Source: Streptomyces sp. Isolate_45
Lineage (GTDB): Bacteria > Actinomycetota > Actinomycetes > Streptomycetales > Streptomycetaceae
DNA length: 36,457 nt
Reading direction: 5' to 3'
Assembly: GCF_024721315.2 (NCBI RefSeq)
Contig: NZ_JANFAK020000087.1
Coordinates: forward strand, 1 to 36,457
Shown here: one piece after another, positions 8,701 to 17,305 of the stretch
Numbering within the stretch: position 1 is the first letter of the stretch
How the letters are laid out: each line of letters begins with the position of its first letter
Made by a program: the position numbers and the translations under genes
Notes under the pieces: generated by a model
What the model saw: the letters and a program-made list of their open reading frames with translations, nothing else
The model's database searches: none
Told to the model about the DNA's origin: nothing

Positions 8701-9193
8701 GGGTTTCTCCAGCTGGTGGCAGCACTCGAACCCCGAAGCCTATGCATCTGTGCCGACGTCTTCTCCCAGTTCTGCATCGAGTGGCACCTCGGCCGCGCCG
8801 CGCTCCCGTGCTGGGCCCTGCGGCTACCTCCAGCGCGGCATCACACACTGACGTCACTGACAGAACTCCGTGCCACGCTGACATCTACTCTGCGCCCGAC
8901 ACGCAGGCGATCCCTTGGCTGAGTTGGAGTCCCCTGGCGGCTGCCCGCAGGCGGCCATGCACGGGTTCTTGACGTCTGCGTCGGCGTACACCCGATCCGC
9001 CCGCCACTCAATAGCCGAGCCACGGTCAGGAGCTGCGAGGACGGCGGCCAGGATTCATTGAATGGCACGCCGCGCGGTGTTCAGGTGAGGGCGTCGATCG
9101 GCGGGTTGCGGGGCTAGCCCTCGCCCGTCGCACTCTGCTGTCCGGCCGGTCCGGGACGTTCAACGTCCGGGCCGCCGACGCTCCGCCCCCATC

Positions 9194-9215
9194 GCATGCC
9201 GAGACCTTGGCATGC
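9194..9215 (+). promoter_or_regulatory. conserved leader hairpin upstream of the small membrane gene
   Basis: GCATGCC and GGCATGC arms with an 8-nt loop sit about 20 nt before the GTG. The hairpin is preserved in all three copies of this unit (9194-9215, 17190-17210, 31271-31291), although the loop and inner stem bases differ. This suggests a functional operator or RNA structure. Confidence 0.55.
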
Positions 9216-9235
9216 CCGACGAAGGGAACCGTCTC

Positions 9236-9409
9236 GTGTCCTCGCTCGCCCTGGCCGTTCTGCTGCTCCTGGTCCTCGTCACGCTGCTCCTGGCGGGCAG
9301 CGTTGGCTACGTCGCCCACCGCCACCCCGCCCTTGTCGCGCCGATCACGGCGGCCGGGATGGCGGTCGCCCTGGTCGTCGCCTGCCTCGGCCTCATCGCA
9401 GCCCGTTGA
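9236..9409 (+). CDS. small two-helix membrane protein, copy A (57 aa)
   Basis: The protein is almost entirely two hydrophobic helices (SSLALAVLLLLVLVTLLLAG and APITAAGMAVALVVACLGLI) joined by a short His-containing turn (YVAHRHPAL). It is an integral membrane miniprotein of unknown role. The GTG at 9236 is preferred over ATG 9212 because AAGGGA lies at ribosome-site spacing before it and the hairpin overlaps the ATG. It converges on the helicase remnant. A near-identical intact copy is at 31310, and an IS-truncated copy is at 17231. Confidence 0.7.
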   Translation: MSSLALAVLLLLVLVTLLLAGSVGYVAHRHPALVAPITAAGMAVALVVACLGLIAAR

Positions 9410-9494
9410 ACCGCCCGGCCCCGCACGCGGCGGATGCTCCGGCGATCCGATGGCGGTCAACCCCTTGACCGCCATCGCCCCGAAGGTGGTCAAG

Positions 9495-9572
9495 GGCTTG
9501 CCCACCATGCGAATGCCGGGTGGGCAAGCCTTGGGCCGGCCTGGGCAAGCCCCCCGGCGTACGGCTTGCCCA
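9495..9572. terminator. double hairpin convergent terminator, copy A
   Basis: Two hairpins built from the same word are present. GGCTTGCCCACC (9495-9506) pairs with GGTGGGCAAGCC (9519-9530), and TGGGCAAGCC (9542-9551) pairs with GGCTTGCCCA (9563-9572). They separate the small membrane gene from the convergent helicase remnant. The same arrangement recurs at 31570-31649. Confidence 0.7.
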
Positions 9573-9580
9573 ACCCGGCG

Positions 9581-10245
9581 TCAGGGGGTGTTCGCCGCCC
9601 AGTCGATGCCGAGCGCGGCGAACTGGTCCGGGTGCAGCCGCTCCCGGCGCTGCTTCTGGTTGACGATCCAGACGCCGGTCCGGTGCGCGGTCCCGTCGGG
9701 GAGCTCCTCGACGTGACCGCGGCCCCGGAACGCCCCGCCTTCGCGTTCCCGGTACTGGGCGAGGGCTTGGATACCGCTCTGGAACGCTGCCGCGCCGCGC
9801 CCGGACGGAGGTAGACCCCGGGTGCCTTCGCGGGCGCCCGACGGGCCCGTGGCGTCTTCTTCACCCCCAGTTCGGCGAGTCGGGCCCGCTGTCCCTCGGT
9901 GAGCCGGTCGAAGTCGCGGCGTTGGGTGGCGAGCCAGCGGCCGACGTCCTCGCCGTGTCGGGTCACCCCCCGGCACGATCGCGGACAGGCGGGCGCCCTC
10001 GGCGAGGAGTTGGGCGAGGTAGGCGTGGTGGCGTTGCCAGTCGACGGTCCAGCCCCGTTCGGCCGGGTTTCAGTCCTCGTCGATCGCGGCTGGCGCCGCC
10101 GCCGCCCGTCGCTCGGCTCGTACGGGGTCCTTGCCGAGTCCGCCGGGTCGGCGGAGGTTGGTGAGCCACTGCCCACCGCCACGTCCAGGGCGGTCGCCTA
10201 CCGCGGCGCGGCGAGCGTCCCGTGGAGTTCGTAGTAGGCGCGCGC
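9581..10245 (-). pseudogene. 3' remnant of telomere-type helicase, copy A
   Basis: The sequence matches the C-terminal helicase-associated repeats of the gene at 31656-35093. It has HGEDVGRWLATQRRDFDRLT in one frame and YREREGGAFRGRGHVEELP and TGVWIVNQKQRRERLHPDQF in another. At least two frameshifts (near 9790 and near 10070) separate the pieces. No motor domain is present and the similarity stops at about 10245. It is a truncated, decayed duplicate of the helicase end. Confidence 0.8.
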
Positions 10246-10342
10246 GGCGCCGGCGCCTGTCGTCCCGTGTTCGTGTTCGAGCGCCGGACAGTGCTCCCGG
10301 TCGGGCGTAGTGTCGGACCCGAGCGTGGGTAAGGGGCCGGGG

Positions 10343-10750
10343 ATGGACACACATGGTGATGACACGGACGTGCTCGGCGAATATCTGCGGGCGGCCCTGG
10401 CACGCCTGGGCTCGGCTGATTTCGAGACGGTGATCCGCGCCGCGGACGCCACCTGCCAACTGCTGGCCGATGCGCAACCCGCCCTGCCGGCGGGCCCGGA
10501 CGGCGCGGTCCTCGGCTCCGACCTGCAACGCGAGTACCTGGCCCTGCTCGCTGTCCTGATCACAGGTCGTACCGATCACCACATCGTGGCGCTGCCCGCC
10601 CCCGACGGGACACCTGGCTGGGCTGTGATCGAGCGCCACGTGGCCCGGGATCCGCGGGCTCTGGCGGACGTGTGTGCCCGGATTGCTGAGCGGGCCCGCG
10701 ACAGCGTCTCCACCGGGACCGCACTGGAAACGCTGTGGAGGGCGAGTTGA
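10343..10750 (+). CDS. hypothetical acidic protein (135 aa)
   Basis: I do not recognise the family. The ATG at 10343 follows AAGGGG by 6 nt. The protein is soluble, acidic and helix-rich (DVLGEYLRAALARLGSADFE, ATCQLLADAQPAL, ALADVCARIAERARDSV), with one short strand-rich part (HHIVALPAPDGTPGWAV). It begins close to where repeat copy A ends, so it may have lost its original upstream region. No operon partner is evident; the next gene starts 70 nt downstream with its own ribosome site. Confidence 0.6.
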   Translation: MDTHGDDTDVLGEYLRAALARLGSADFETVIRAADATCQLLADAQPALPAGPDGAVLGSDLQREYLALLAVLITGRTDHHIVALPAPDGTPGWAVIERHVARDPRALADVCARIAERARDSVSTGTALETLWRAS

Positions 10751-10820
10751 GCCCTGGCCCCGCCCTCAAGGCCAGTAGCCGCGAGCGACCCAGCCCATGG
10801 GCTTGTAGGACGATGGGGGC

Positions 10821-11054
10821 ATGATGACAAATCAGAACCAGCACAACTCCGGCTCCGAGGGCCAGACCGATACAGGGTTCTCCCCCGACATACAGACTGC
10901 GGAGCCCACGACTCTTCCGATCCGCTGTGGCGTGAGTGGGCCGGACAGTTGGGACACCGACCCGCAGGGCAACTTCTTCTGCTCTCTGCCGCGCGGCCAC
11001 GAGGGGCTGCATCACGAAGGAGGCGCACCCCGCCGCTGGTTCGACAACGAGTAG
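10821..11054 (+). CDS. small putative metal-binding protein (77 aa)
   Basis: The N-terminal half is disordered and polar. The C-terminal half has RCGVSGPD...NFFCSLPRGHEGLHHEGG. The C...C..P.GH.G.H pattern is common in short actinobacterial proteins and could bind a metal, but the function is unknown. Tandem ATGs (10821 and 10824) are preceded by GGGGG at suitable spacing, so either may be used. There are no membrane segments. Confidence 0.6.
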   Translation: MMTNQNQHNSGSEGQTDTGFSPDIQTAEPTTLPIRCGVSGPDSWDTDPQGNFFCSLPRGHEGLHHEGGAPRRWFDNE

Positions 11055-11573
11055 GAGGACACCCCTCCCGGACGAGACCTCGACCCGCAGGATGAGCTGG
11101 GCCGGTCGCACCTTCCGCGACGCCATGACTGCCAACGCTGCCCGGTGCGAATGTCGGGAGGGCCGCGTTGTTGTTGCTTCGCCCCATAGTCGGGGCTGGC
11201 CAGTTCCGGGCGTGGTCTCGGGCGGACAGATCCGCCGTCCGCCTGCAAGACCTGGCTCGACGCGGCCGGTCATTCGCTTTTTCGCCGTCGGGTGCGGATC
11301 ACCACCGCACCGGCGGGGCGAGCAGCCCTTCCGGCACCAAACTCTTCCTCACGGCGGCTGCGGTGGCCGGAGGCGATCGGCCGGCACTGCGCACCCCGGA
11401 ATCCGGGCGCAGCTCACCGCTCGCCCGGTGGGAGTCGGCCGCCGGAAATGACGCTGCCGCTCATCGCCCGTGTGACGGGGGTGGACGGGGCACGGTGACC
11501 GCCTGTCGCCGCCGGATCCGGCAGCTGTGCAGGCCGAGGAGCAGCGTGAGCAGGATGAGCGGACGAAGGCCGT
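11055..11573. other. gene-poor stretch upstream of ligase fragment 2
   Basis: No frame carries both a ribosome site and family character. The open frames here are long only because of the high GC content. I see no strong hairpin. Confidence 0.4.
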
Positions 11574-11962
11574 ACTGAAGCGATCATCGGCGCGATCACC
11601 GGCACCCTGACCCGCCCGCGGCTCCTGGTCCTCGGCGGCTACGACGCCACGGGTCGGCTGCGCGCGGTCGGCCGCGTGGTGACGCCGCGGCCGGACCAGG
11701 CCCGCCGGGTCGCGGAGCACCTGGTTCCGCCCGAAGCCGGGTACCCGCGGGCGAGTGTGCGGTTCGCGGCCGCGTGGGGGCGGCGTGACGTCCTGGACGT
11801 GACGGAGGTTCGGCCGGACTTGGTGGCGGAGATCAGGCCGACCGGTCCGTCGACCACGGCGGCATCTTCCGCCACCCCCTCAGGTTTGTCCGGTTGCGCC
11901 TGGATGTGACGCCCGAGGATGTTCCGTCGTTCGGTGCGGGCCCGGCGGCAGCGGTCGGCTGA
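11574..11962 (+). pseudogene. ATP-dependent DNA ligase fragment 2 (3' end)
   Basis: This reads TEAIIGAITGTLTRPRLLVL, GGYDATGRLRAVGRV, VAEHL and VRFAAAWGRRDVLDV, then shifts frame near 11838 to ADRSVDHGGIFRHPLRF and FGAGPAAAVG with a stop at 11960-11962. It aligns residue by residue with the ligase 3' piece ending at 29133. This is the C-terminal OB-fold region of an ATP-dependent DNA ligase. It lacks everything upstream and is frameshifted, so it is a pseudogene. Confidence 0.85.
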
Positions 11963-12056
11963 AGTAGCGGGAGCAGGGTTCGGGGTGCAGTGGCGTTTCG
12001 CCGGTGAATCCCTCTCCCCGCCCGGGTAAACCCCTGCTCGTGGGGCTGTTGCCGGC

Positions 12057-12389
12057 GTGGTACGGGCTGATCAACTCCGCCGGCACCAGTGGATGGTCAG
12101 CGGAGCCGCCCGCGACGCGGGGGACCTCGTCGAAGGTGCGGCACGCCGTATCTACGCCGACTTCGAACGCGATCTGGATGCCCTGGCCCTGGAGATCGAA
12201 TCCGCAGGCGTCACGCACGGCGCGACGACCGTCGCGGCCCGCAAACTGCTGCTCGCCGACTACCTGCTGGCCAAGACCGACGGCTACCTGCCGCCCAAGC
12301 ACTTCATGGACCGCCTCATGCTCCGCGTGCAGGCCCGCCGGCAGCCCGCCCGCCGCTCCGTAGCCGCACAGCCACTGCCCCTCGAATGA
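12057..12389 (+). CDS. hypothetical helical protein (110 aa)
   Basis: The protein is helical and charged (RRIYADFERDLDALALEIE, TTVAARKLLLADYLLAKTDG, LPPKHFMDRLMLRVQAR). I do not recognise a named family. The start is uncertain: GTG 12057 or ATG 12093, neither with a clear ribosome site. Its stop overlaps the ATG of the next gene (ATGA), which supports a real two-gene unit. It may also be the 3' remainder of a longer gene, because it starts soon after the ligase pseudogene. Confidence 0.5.
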   Translation: MVRADQLRRHQWMVSGAARDAGDLVEGAARRIYADFERDLDALALEIESAGVTHGATTVAARKLLLADYLLAKTDGYLPPKHFMDRLMLRVQARRQPARRSVAAQPLPLE

Positions 12390-12733
12390 CAGAGGCGCCG
12401 TCCACTACGAGGGTCTTCGACCCCGGGCTGGGCGGCGACGGCGGGCTGCCGGGCCCGCCGTCACCGACCTCATTCCGGAGTTGGCCAACCGCTCCGACGG
12501 GGGCCGGCGGCCTACTGCCGCCGCCTCGGCGGCAGCCGCTTCCGTCGACCGGATGGCACAAGAGCACCTACAGCAGCGACTTTGAGGAAGCCTGTGTGGA
12601 AGCCCACGCATTCCTGGACCGCGAGGGCGTGCTGATCCGGGACTCCAAGGACCGGGAGCGCCGATCATTGACCGTGTCGGCTGCGGCTTGGGGCACCTTC
12701 CTCGGTCCCGCCGAGCGAGGGCTGATCACCTGA
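12386..12733 (+). CDS. DUF397-domain protein (115 aa)
   Basis: The C-terminal 55 residues are a DUF397 domain: WHKSTYSSDFEEACVEAHAF, VLIRDSKDRE, LTVSAAAWGTFL. In Streptomyces these small proteins usually partner an XRE/DUF5753 regulator next door and modulate it, but no such partner is present. The N-terminal 60 residues are Pro/Gly-rich and unlike the family, so the gene may be a fusion of a DUF397 frame to foreign sequence. The ATG overlaps the upstream stop. Confidence 0.65.
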   Translation: MTEAPSTTRVFDPGLGGDGGLPGPPSPTSFRSWPTAPTGAGGLLPPPRRQPLPSTGWHKSTYSSDFEEACVEAHAFLDREGVLIRDSKDRERRSLTVSAAAWGTFLGPAERGLIT

Positions 12734-12861
12734 CGGCTGACGAAGAACGCCGGGAGTCCGAACCGACAGCGGCCATTCGAACCGCCCGCCCGACCGCTTC
12801 CGCCGCCCCGCCCAGCGCCTGCCACGTCTGGACCGTCTCACCGTCATGGCTCGTCATGCCG

Positions 12862-14016
12862 TCATTCTGACGGCGGCTCACCCTCCTCGGGGGTTCTGGC
12901 GGCGAGCGCTGCGGTGCGCAGGCGTTCCATCACGTCCGCCGGGGTGATCATGTACGCCTTACCCGCGATCGACTTCTCGAATCCGGCGCGGGTCAGTCGC
13001 CACACCCCGCAGGCCTCCCGGCCGGTGACGCCGAGGGAGTTCTGCACCCGGGGATTGAACAGGTCGAGGTGGTGGAGGGTCAGGCCCGGCTCCACCGACT
13101 GCGCGGTGCGGGCGGAGCCCTCCTGCCCGTGGTTGGCGAGGACGCTGATCACGTGCGCCACGTGGAGGGCGGGCAGCCGGCCCTGGGGGGCGTCGGGGTG
13201 CCGGAAGATGTGCTGCGAGCTGTACGAATCGGCCTCCGGCCGGACCTCGAAGGGCGTGTCGACGAGGGTCCCGAGGAGGTCGAGGACGGATCCGCCGCCG
13301 GCGACGGCGCCGCCGAGGGCGTGCCGAACCCGGTCGACGACGCGGTCCTCGTCCTCGAACGCCTCGTACTCGGCCCGCGCCAGATCGACCGCGTGCTTCT
13401 GGTACCCGTCCGGGATCCATTCCGGCACGTCGTTGGCCTCGTCGACCGGGCGGGGTGTGACGCCGGCCATGTCCTCTGGGGCGTGCGCGTCGAGGCGGAT
13501 CAGCGCGCGGCCGGGCAGGCGGGTGTACAGCGGGCTGTCGGGGACCAGGACCTGCGTGACGTTCAGCCACAGGCGCAGGTCCGGGCCTTCGTCGCCGGCC
13601 AGGCGCCAGATCGCCTCCAGGACCTCGTCGTCGTCCTCCGCGACGCGGACGGGAGCGCCGAAGCGCTGCGCGACGGCGTCAACGTGCTCCCGCCATGCGG
13701 TACGCGCGAGGGCGAGGACCTTCGGGTTCTCCTCGGCGTTCTCCGCCTCGATCACGCAGGGCACGTAGCGCGCCATCCGCACCGGGTTGAGGAAGTCGCT
13801 GCCCCGCCCGTACAGCTCGAAGGGGGTGCCGGAGCGGCTGTGCAGGGTGATGACGGAGTCGATCTCGATCCGGGTGAAGTACTTGACCTCGTCCATCCAT
13901 CCGGCGAGGTCGCCCTCCCGGACCGGGGGTCCGGACCACAGGGCGGGGTTCGGCAGACCTATGAAGGTGGCCGCGTCCCGAACCTGCCCCGGTGTGTCCT
14001 GCCAGGCAAATCGCAC
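12862..14016 (-). CDS. hypothetical protein, intact, self-regulated? (384 aa)
   Basis: This is a full-length, well-coded protein that I cannot place in a family. It is acidic and soluble, without signal or membrane segments. Notable parts are FARVKYF-like IEIDSVITLHSRSGTPFELY, DLRLWLNVTQVLVPDSPLY, a middle acidic helix (ARAEYEAFEDEDRVVDRV), and a C-terminal winged-helix-like stretch (GVTGREACGVWRLTRAGFEK, then KAYMITPADVMERL). The C-terminal part could bind DNA. The GTG at 14016 has GGGGAG about 7 nt upstream. A perfect 8-bp-arm palindrome lies just upstream of it (14037-14054), consistent with regulation. It is monocistronic. Confidence 0.7.
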   Translation of the reverse strand: MRFAWQDTPGQVRDAATFIGLPNPALWSGPPVREGDLAGWMDEVKYFTRIEIDSVITLHSRSGTPFELYGRGSDFLNPVRMARYVPCVIEAENAEENPKVLALARTAWREHVDAVAQRFGAPVRVAEDDDEVLEAIWRLAGDEGPDLRLWLNVTQVLVPDSPLYTRLPGRALIRLDAHAPEDMAGVTPRPVDEANDVPEWIPDGYQKHAVDLARAEYEAFEDEDRVVDRVRHALGGAVAGGGSVLDLLGTLVDTPFEVRPEADSYSSQHIFRHPDAPQGRLPALHVAHVISVLANHGQEGSARTAQSVEPGLTLHHLDLFNPRVQNSLGVTGREACGVWRLTRAGFEKSIAGKAYMITPADVMERLRTAALAARTPEEGEPPSE

Positions 14017-14036
14017 GATTCTTCTCCCCGTTGAAC

Positions 14037-14054
14037 GATGATCAGTTGATCATC
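14037..14054 (-). promoter_or_regulatory. palindromic operator candidate
   Basis: GATGATCA-GT-TGATCATC is a perfect inverted repeat, AT-rich against the local background. It lies 21-38 bp before the start codon of the 384-aa gene. Its position suits an operator overlapping that gene's promoter or leader. Confidence 0.6.
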
Positions 14055-14169
14055 CTAGGGGCGCTTTTCGGTCACGGCTGCCATGCTTCCCGAAAACGCC
14101 GAGATCCCGCCCGGTCTTCGGCCGGACGGGATCTCGTGACGTTCCCGAGAGCCACTCGCGAACTGTCGA

Positions 14170-15381
14170 CTAGGACTTGTCCGGGCGATCACGTGCGGAG
14201 CCAGATGGTGAGGGCTGCGGCGGTTGCGGTGCGGAGGTGGACGTAACGACGTTTGTCGTAGCGGGTGGCCACCGCCCGGTGCTGCTTCAGGCGGTTGGTG
14301 GCCCGCTCGACGGTGTTTCGCTTCTTGTACCGCTCTTCGTCAAAGTCCGGTGGCCGTCCGCCGCGTGAACCCTTGCGTAAGCGGGCGGCCCGGCTGTCGG
14401 TCTTCTCCGGGATCGTGTGCCGGATGCCCAGTTGCCGCAGGTAGTCGCGGCACGGGCCGTTGCTGTATGCCCTGTCGGCGGCGACACTGTCGGGCTTCTT
14501 GCGTGGCCTGCCTGGCCCGAGCTTCGGGACGCGGATCTTCTTCAGAACCGGTTTTAACTGGGTGCAGTCTGCCCGCTGAGCTGGGGTGATGATCAGAGAC
14601 AGCGGGCGGCAGCGGCCGTCCGCACTTAAGTGAATCTTGGTGGTGAACCCGCCGCGCGAGCGGCCCAAGCCCTCACCTTCCGCACCACCTCCATCAGGCG
14701 GGCGGGCAGGCTCTGCCATGCGGGTTCGCGCTGGTGTTCTGGAACTGCATCCCCCTTTGAGGCGAGTACTGGCGGCGGGTCGGTGCGGGCGCCGGCTGCA
14801 TGCTGATGAGCCCGCACTATGGTGGAGTCAAGCGAGATGGCCCAGTCGATGTCACCCGCCGCATCAGCGGCGGCCTGCACCTGCTGGAGCAGTTGCTCCC
14901 ATGTCCCGTCGCCCGACCACAGTCGGTGCCGTTCGCAGACGGTCTTCCACGGACCGAACCGTTCGGGCAGGTCACGCCACTGAACGCCCGTCCGCACCCG
15001 GTGCAAAATCCCGTCAATTACCTGCCGGTGGTCCCGCCACCTGCCACAACGCCTGTTGCTGACCGGCAGCAACGGCCGCCACTCCTGCTCGGCCTGAAGC
15101 ACCCGGGCGTTCTCAGCTCGCAGCCGGTCCAACTCCACCGCCACGCTCACGCCACCGTCGCGACCCTTGGGCGAGGCCTGGGTCTCGTCCTTGCGAACCC
15201 ACCTCCGCAGCGACTCAGCGGTGATGCCGAGATCCGCGGCCACAGCCGCGTACGTCCGCTTGCCAGCTGCGGCGCGGTGAAGCGCGACAGCATCCCTCCG
15301 AAACTCCTCCGGGTACGGAGACTTGCGTCCCACCTGGACATCTTTCCCTGGACCATCAAGATCCATTGTCAGGGTGTTCAC
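14170..15381 (-). mobile_element. IS5-family element fused to an IS3-family remnant
   Basis: The IS5 part ends near 14170 in AGGACTTGTCC, a terminus-like sequence followed 11 bp on by the transposase stop. Its other end is missing: the IS5 transposase frame begins without its usual N terminus, directly joined near 15105 to an IS3 OrfA remnant that runs to about 15381. The element is therefore a composite scar rather than a complete IS. Confidence 0.7.
14189..15381 (-). pseudogene. chimeric transposase: IS3 OrfA N-part joined to IS5 DDE transposase
   Basis: Residues about 1-90 are IS3 OrfA (YPEEFRRDAVALHRAA, YAAVAADLGITAESLRRWV, then LDRLRAENARV). The frame then continues without a stop into an IS5-type transposase: PLLPVSNRRCGRWRDHRQV, GVQWRDLPERFGPWKTV and the first catalytic aspartate in AISLDSTIVRAHQHAAGAR. 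Near 14752 an A3G5 run moves the frame by -1 to GRSRGGFTTKIHL, DSVAADRAYS and the C-terminal RNTVERATNRLKQHRAVATR. The -1 shift at an A/G run is probably the normal programmed frameshift of this IS5 subgroup. Because the IS5 N terminus is lost, the protein is unlikely to transpose anything. Confidence 0.75.
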
Positions 15382-15675
15382 TCCAAAGGATCAGCCTCAT
15401 TCGACGCCCTGCCCCCCGGTCGATGGACCGCGCGACGTCGTGGACCGGCACGCCACCACACATCCAGACGGAGTCCGTCTGCCCCAGACCAAGACGGCCC
15501 GCCCACCGCGAGCAAAGCGCCGGCCGGCAGCAGGCCCCGGGCCGCGATCCGGTACCGGCCGGGTAGCGCCCACCAGGCCGCCTGCTGTCGGCGGGCGGGC
15601 ACGACCACTCCGTCGTGGCGGCCGGGCTCTACACGGTGCCCGCCAGGGGCGGTCGTGGAGGGAAAGCGAGCCCGG
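15382..15675. other. short region without a supported gene
   Basis: The sequence follows the IS3 remnant and leads to the 3' end of the minus-strand gene at 15676. No ribosome site, hairpin or recognisable frame is visible. Confidence 0.35.
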
Positions 15676-16563
15676 TCAGAACACGTCGGTAGTCCACAGG
15701 ACGTACATTTCCTCTGCTATGTCAAGGGCTTCCTTTACTCCCTGATGCCACGCGCGTTGCGCGGTGTCGTCCGGGACGGCGCGCAGGGCGGTGAGCACAT
15801 CGGCCTGCATCCATGCTCCGCCCCAGTCGCCCAGCCCGGTCTGCCCCGTCTTGGCCGGTTGCGGGCTTGAGGGGATGTCGTAGCCCTCGCTCCGGAGAAT
15901 CCCCAGAGCGGTACCGCGTTGATGCCCCATCAGGTGCCGTGGGGAGAAGATTCCGAAATGATCCCGGCGGATTCCGTTCCCGTGCAGGTAGGCCTCCCAC
16001 GCCGCCTCCGCTGTGGGCTGGTCGCACCAGTCGACCACAGGGATCTCCATGAAAGGCCGCGCGGCCGACGGGCCGACAGTCGTTGCGCGCACCTCCTGCC
16101 GCGCGGAACCCGCCACGACGAAAGCCAGTTGATGGCCCGGGACAGACAGCTTGATGGTCTGTCCCGTCCCACTCACCCAGCTGGTCGTCATTCCCGCAGC
16201 GATCCGGACGGTGTACTCGCCATCGTCAAGCCCCTGACTCCCACGGAACACAGCGCCGTCGAGATTCTCGGTCGGCACGCCGTTCCGCTCGAAGAAGTTC
16301 CGGATCGGAGGACCCCCGGTAGCGGAAACAATGTCGAAGTCGTAGTCGTCCAGACCGCCGCTCCAGTCTCGACCGAGTGCGTAGGCGGAATACCTACAGG
16401 CAACACCGTCCCTCACCACGTACGTCCTCCGGGTCAGCGCGCAGGTAACGAACTTGCGACCCTCAGACGTAGAAACCCTCACCCCCAGACGCGTCTGCAT
16501 CAGATACATGCCATCCCCAGACACCGTCTCCACCCAGTCGGTGCGGATCCACCCGTCGGCCAT
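15676..16563 (-). CDS. hypothetical protein (295 aa)
   Basis: I do not recognise the family. ATG 16563 is chosen because GGGGAG lies just upstream; the frame itself is open to 16587. The first half is beta-rich (VSGDGMYLMQTRLGVRV, RKFVTCALTRRTYVVRDG, DGEYTVRIAAG, TIKLSVPGHQLAFVV). The second half looks alpha-helical and contains DHFGIFSPRHLMGHQRG and a Trp-rich end (GLGDWGGAWMQADVLTALRAV). No export signal is present. It could be a partner of the partial frame immediately upstream (16574-16990), as the two would be in one transcript. Confidence 0.65.
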   Translation of the reverse strand: MADGWIRTDWVETVSGDGMYLMQTRLGVRVSTSEGRKFVTCALTRRTYVVRDGVACRYSAYALGRDWSGGLDDYDFDIVSATGGPPIRNFFERNGVPTENLDGAVFRGSQGLDDGEYTVRIAAGMTTSWVSGTGQTIKLSVPGHQLAFVVAGSARQEVRATTVGPSAARPFMEIPVVDWCDQPTAEAAWEAYLHGNGIRRDHFGIFSPRHLMGHQRGTALGILRSEGYDIPSSPQPAKTGQTGLGDWGGAWMQADVLTALRAVPDDTAQRAWHQGVKEALDIAEEMYVLWTTDVF

Positions 16564-16573
16564 GCGGCTCCCC

Positions 16574-16990
16574 CTACCCCACCTCAAACGCGAGGTGGCC
16601 AGGATAGGTCGCCCGCCTCAGTGCGGCGGCCGGCACCTCACCCGGCACGGCCAACCGGCCCGTGCCCGCCACGGTCAGTTGGGACAGTGCCGCGCCGAGC
16701 ACACCCTCTGTCAGGGTGGCGAGAGCGCCGGCGAGAGTGCCGGCGCCGGCGTTCGCGGCCCAGACCGACAACCGAGCCTCGCACGAAGCGTTCTGGGTGA
16801 GCATCAGGCCTGGGTCGTCGAGCCGAAGCGCCCGCGTGCGCCGCCGAGACGGACGAACGGCCGACTGTGGGAGAAGGGCGCGGGCCGCGGCCGCCGGCCT
16901 GCTCGGCAGTCGCGTCTCCGATCGGGAGGCGCGATCCGAGCCTTGCCATAGAGAATGGGCGGACATGGGCACGTCAGGTAGAGCCGGCCC
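16574..16990 (-). CDS. possible 5'-truncated protein upstream of the 295-aa gene
   Basis: A minus-strand frame ends 11 nt before the ATG at 16563. Its last 80 residues look like real protein (LTQNASCEARLSVWAANAGA, LSQLTVAGTGRLAVPGEVPA, LRRATYPGHLAFEVG). Its N-terminal part is low-complexity Arg/Ser and overlaps the start of repeat copy B. I read it as the 3' part of a gene truncated by the repeat; it may equally be a chance GC frame. Confidence 0.3.
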   Translation of the reverse strand, partial: GPALPDVPMSAHSLWQGSDRASRSETRLPSRPAAAARALLPQSAVRPSRRRTRALRLDDPGLMLTQNASCEARLSVWAANAGAGTLAGALATLTEGVLGAALSQLTVAGTGRLAVPGEVPAAALRRATYPGHLAFEVG

Positions 16991-17305
16991 GCCCGCCATT
17001 CAATAGCCGCGCCCTGGCTCTGAGCTGCGAAGACGTTTGCCCGAATTCATTGAATGGGGCCGCGGGCGGTGATCAGGTGAGGACGTCGCCCGATGGGTTG
17101 CGGGGCTAACCCCCGCCCGTCGCACTCTGCTGTCCGGCCGACCCGGGACGTCCAACATCCCGGCCCGCCGACGCTCCACCCCACACCCCGCATGCCGAGC
17201 TTCGGCATGCCCGACGAAGGGAACCGTCCCGTGTCCTCGCTCGCCCTGCCGGTCCTGCTGCTCCTGGTCCTCGGCACGCTGCTCCTGGCGGGCGGCGTCG
17301 GCTAC
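16966..17305 (+). repeat. repeat unit, copy B (truncated by an IS)
   Basis: This copy carries the same upstream block as copy A, including CCATTCAATAG / CATTGAATGG inverted elements, GTTGCGGGGCTA, CGTCGCACTCTGCTGTCCGG, and the leader hairpin GCATGCCGA/TCGGCATGC (17190-17210, perfect 9-bp arms). It ends at the IS5 insertion at about 17306. Confidence 0.75.
17231..17305 (+). pseudogene. small membrane protein, copy B, 3'-truncated
   Basis: GTG 17231 begins SSLALPVLLLLVLGTLLLAG, then GVGY, which is the first helix of the 57-aa protein found at 9236 and 31310. The frame then runs into the IS5 element (CRATWECQ...). The second helix is not found on the far side of the IS, so the 3' half was lost. 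Confidence 0.8.

Larger units (their letters stand above)
8908..10245. repeat. repeat unit, copy A (matches copy C at about 30892-32340)
   Basis: Beginning near GCGATCCCTTGGCTG, this stretch matches about 30892 onward. It includes GCAGGCGGCC, the upstream region of a small membrane protein, that gene, a double-hairpin convergent terminator and the 3' part of a helicase. Similarity fades near 10245, where copy C continues into the intact helicase frame. Copy A lacks the block carried by copy C at 31012-31108, but a relative of that block is at 5978-6076. A shorter relative, copy B, is at 16966-17305. An imperfect inverted repeat around ATTCAATAG/CATTGAATG (about 9007-9065) precedes the gene in copies A and B. 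Confidence 0.8.

Noticed and set aside
12688..12870. 60-codon plus-strand frame after the DUF397 gene
   Set aside because: No ribosome site, and it overlaps the end of both neighbouring genes.
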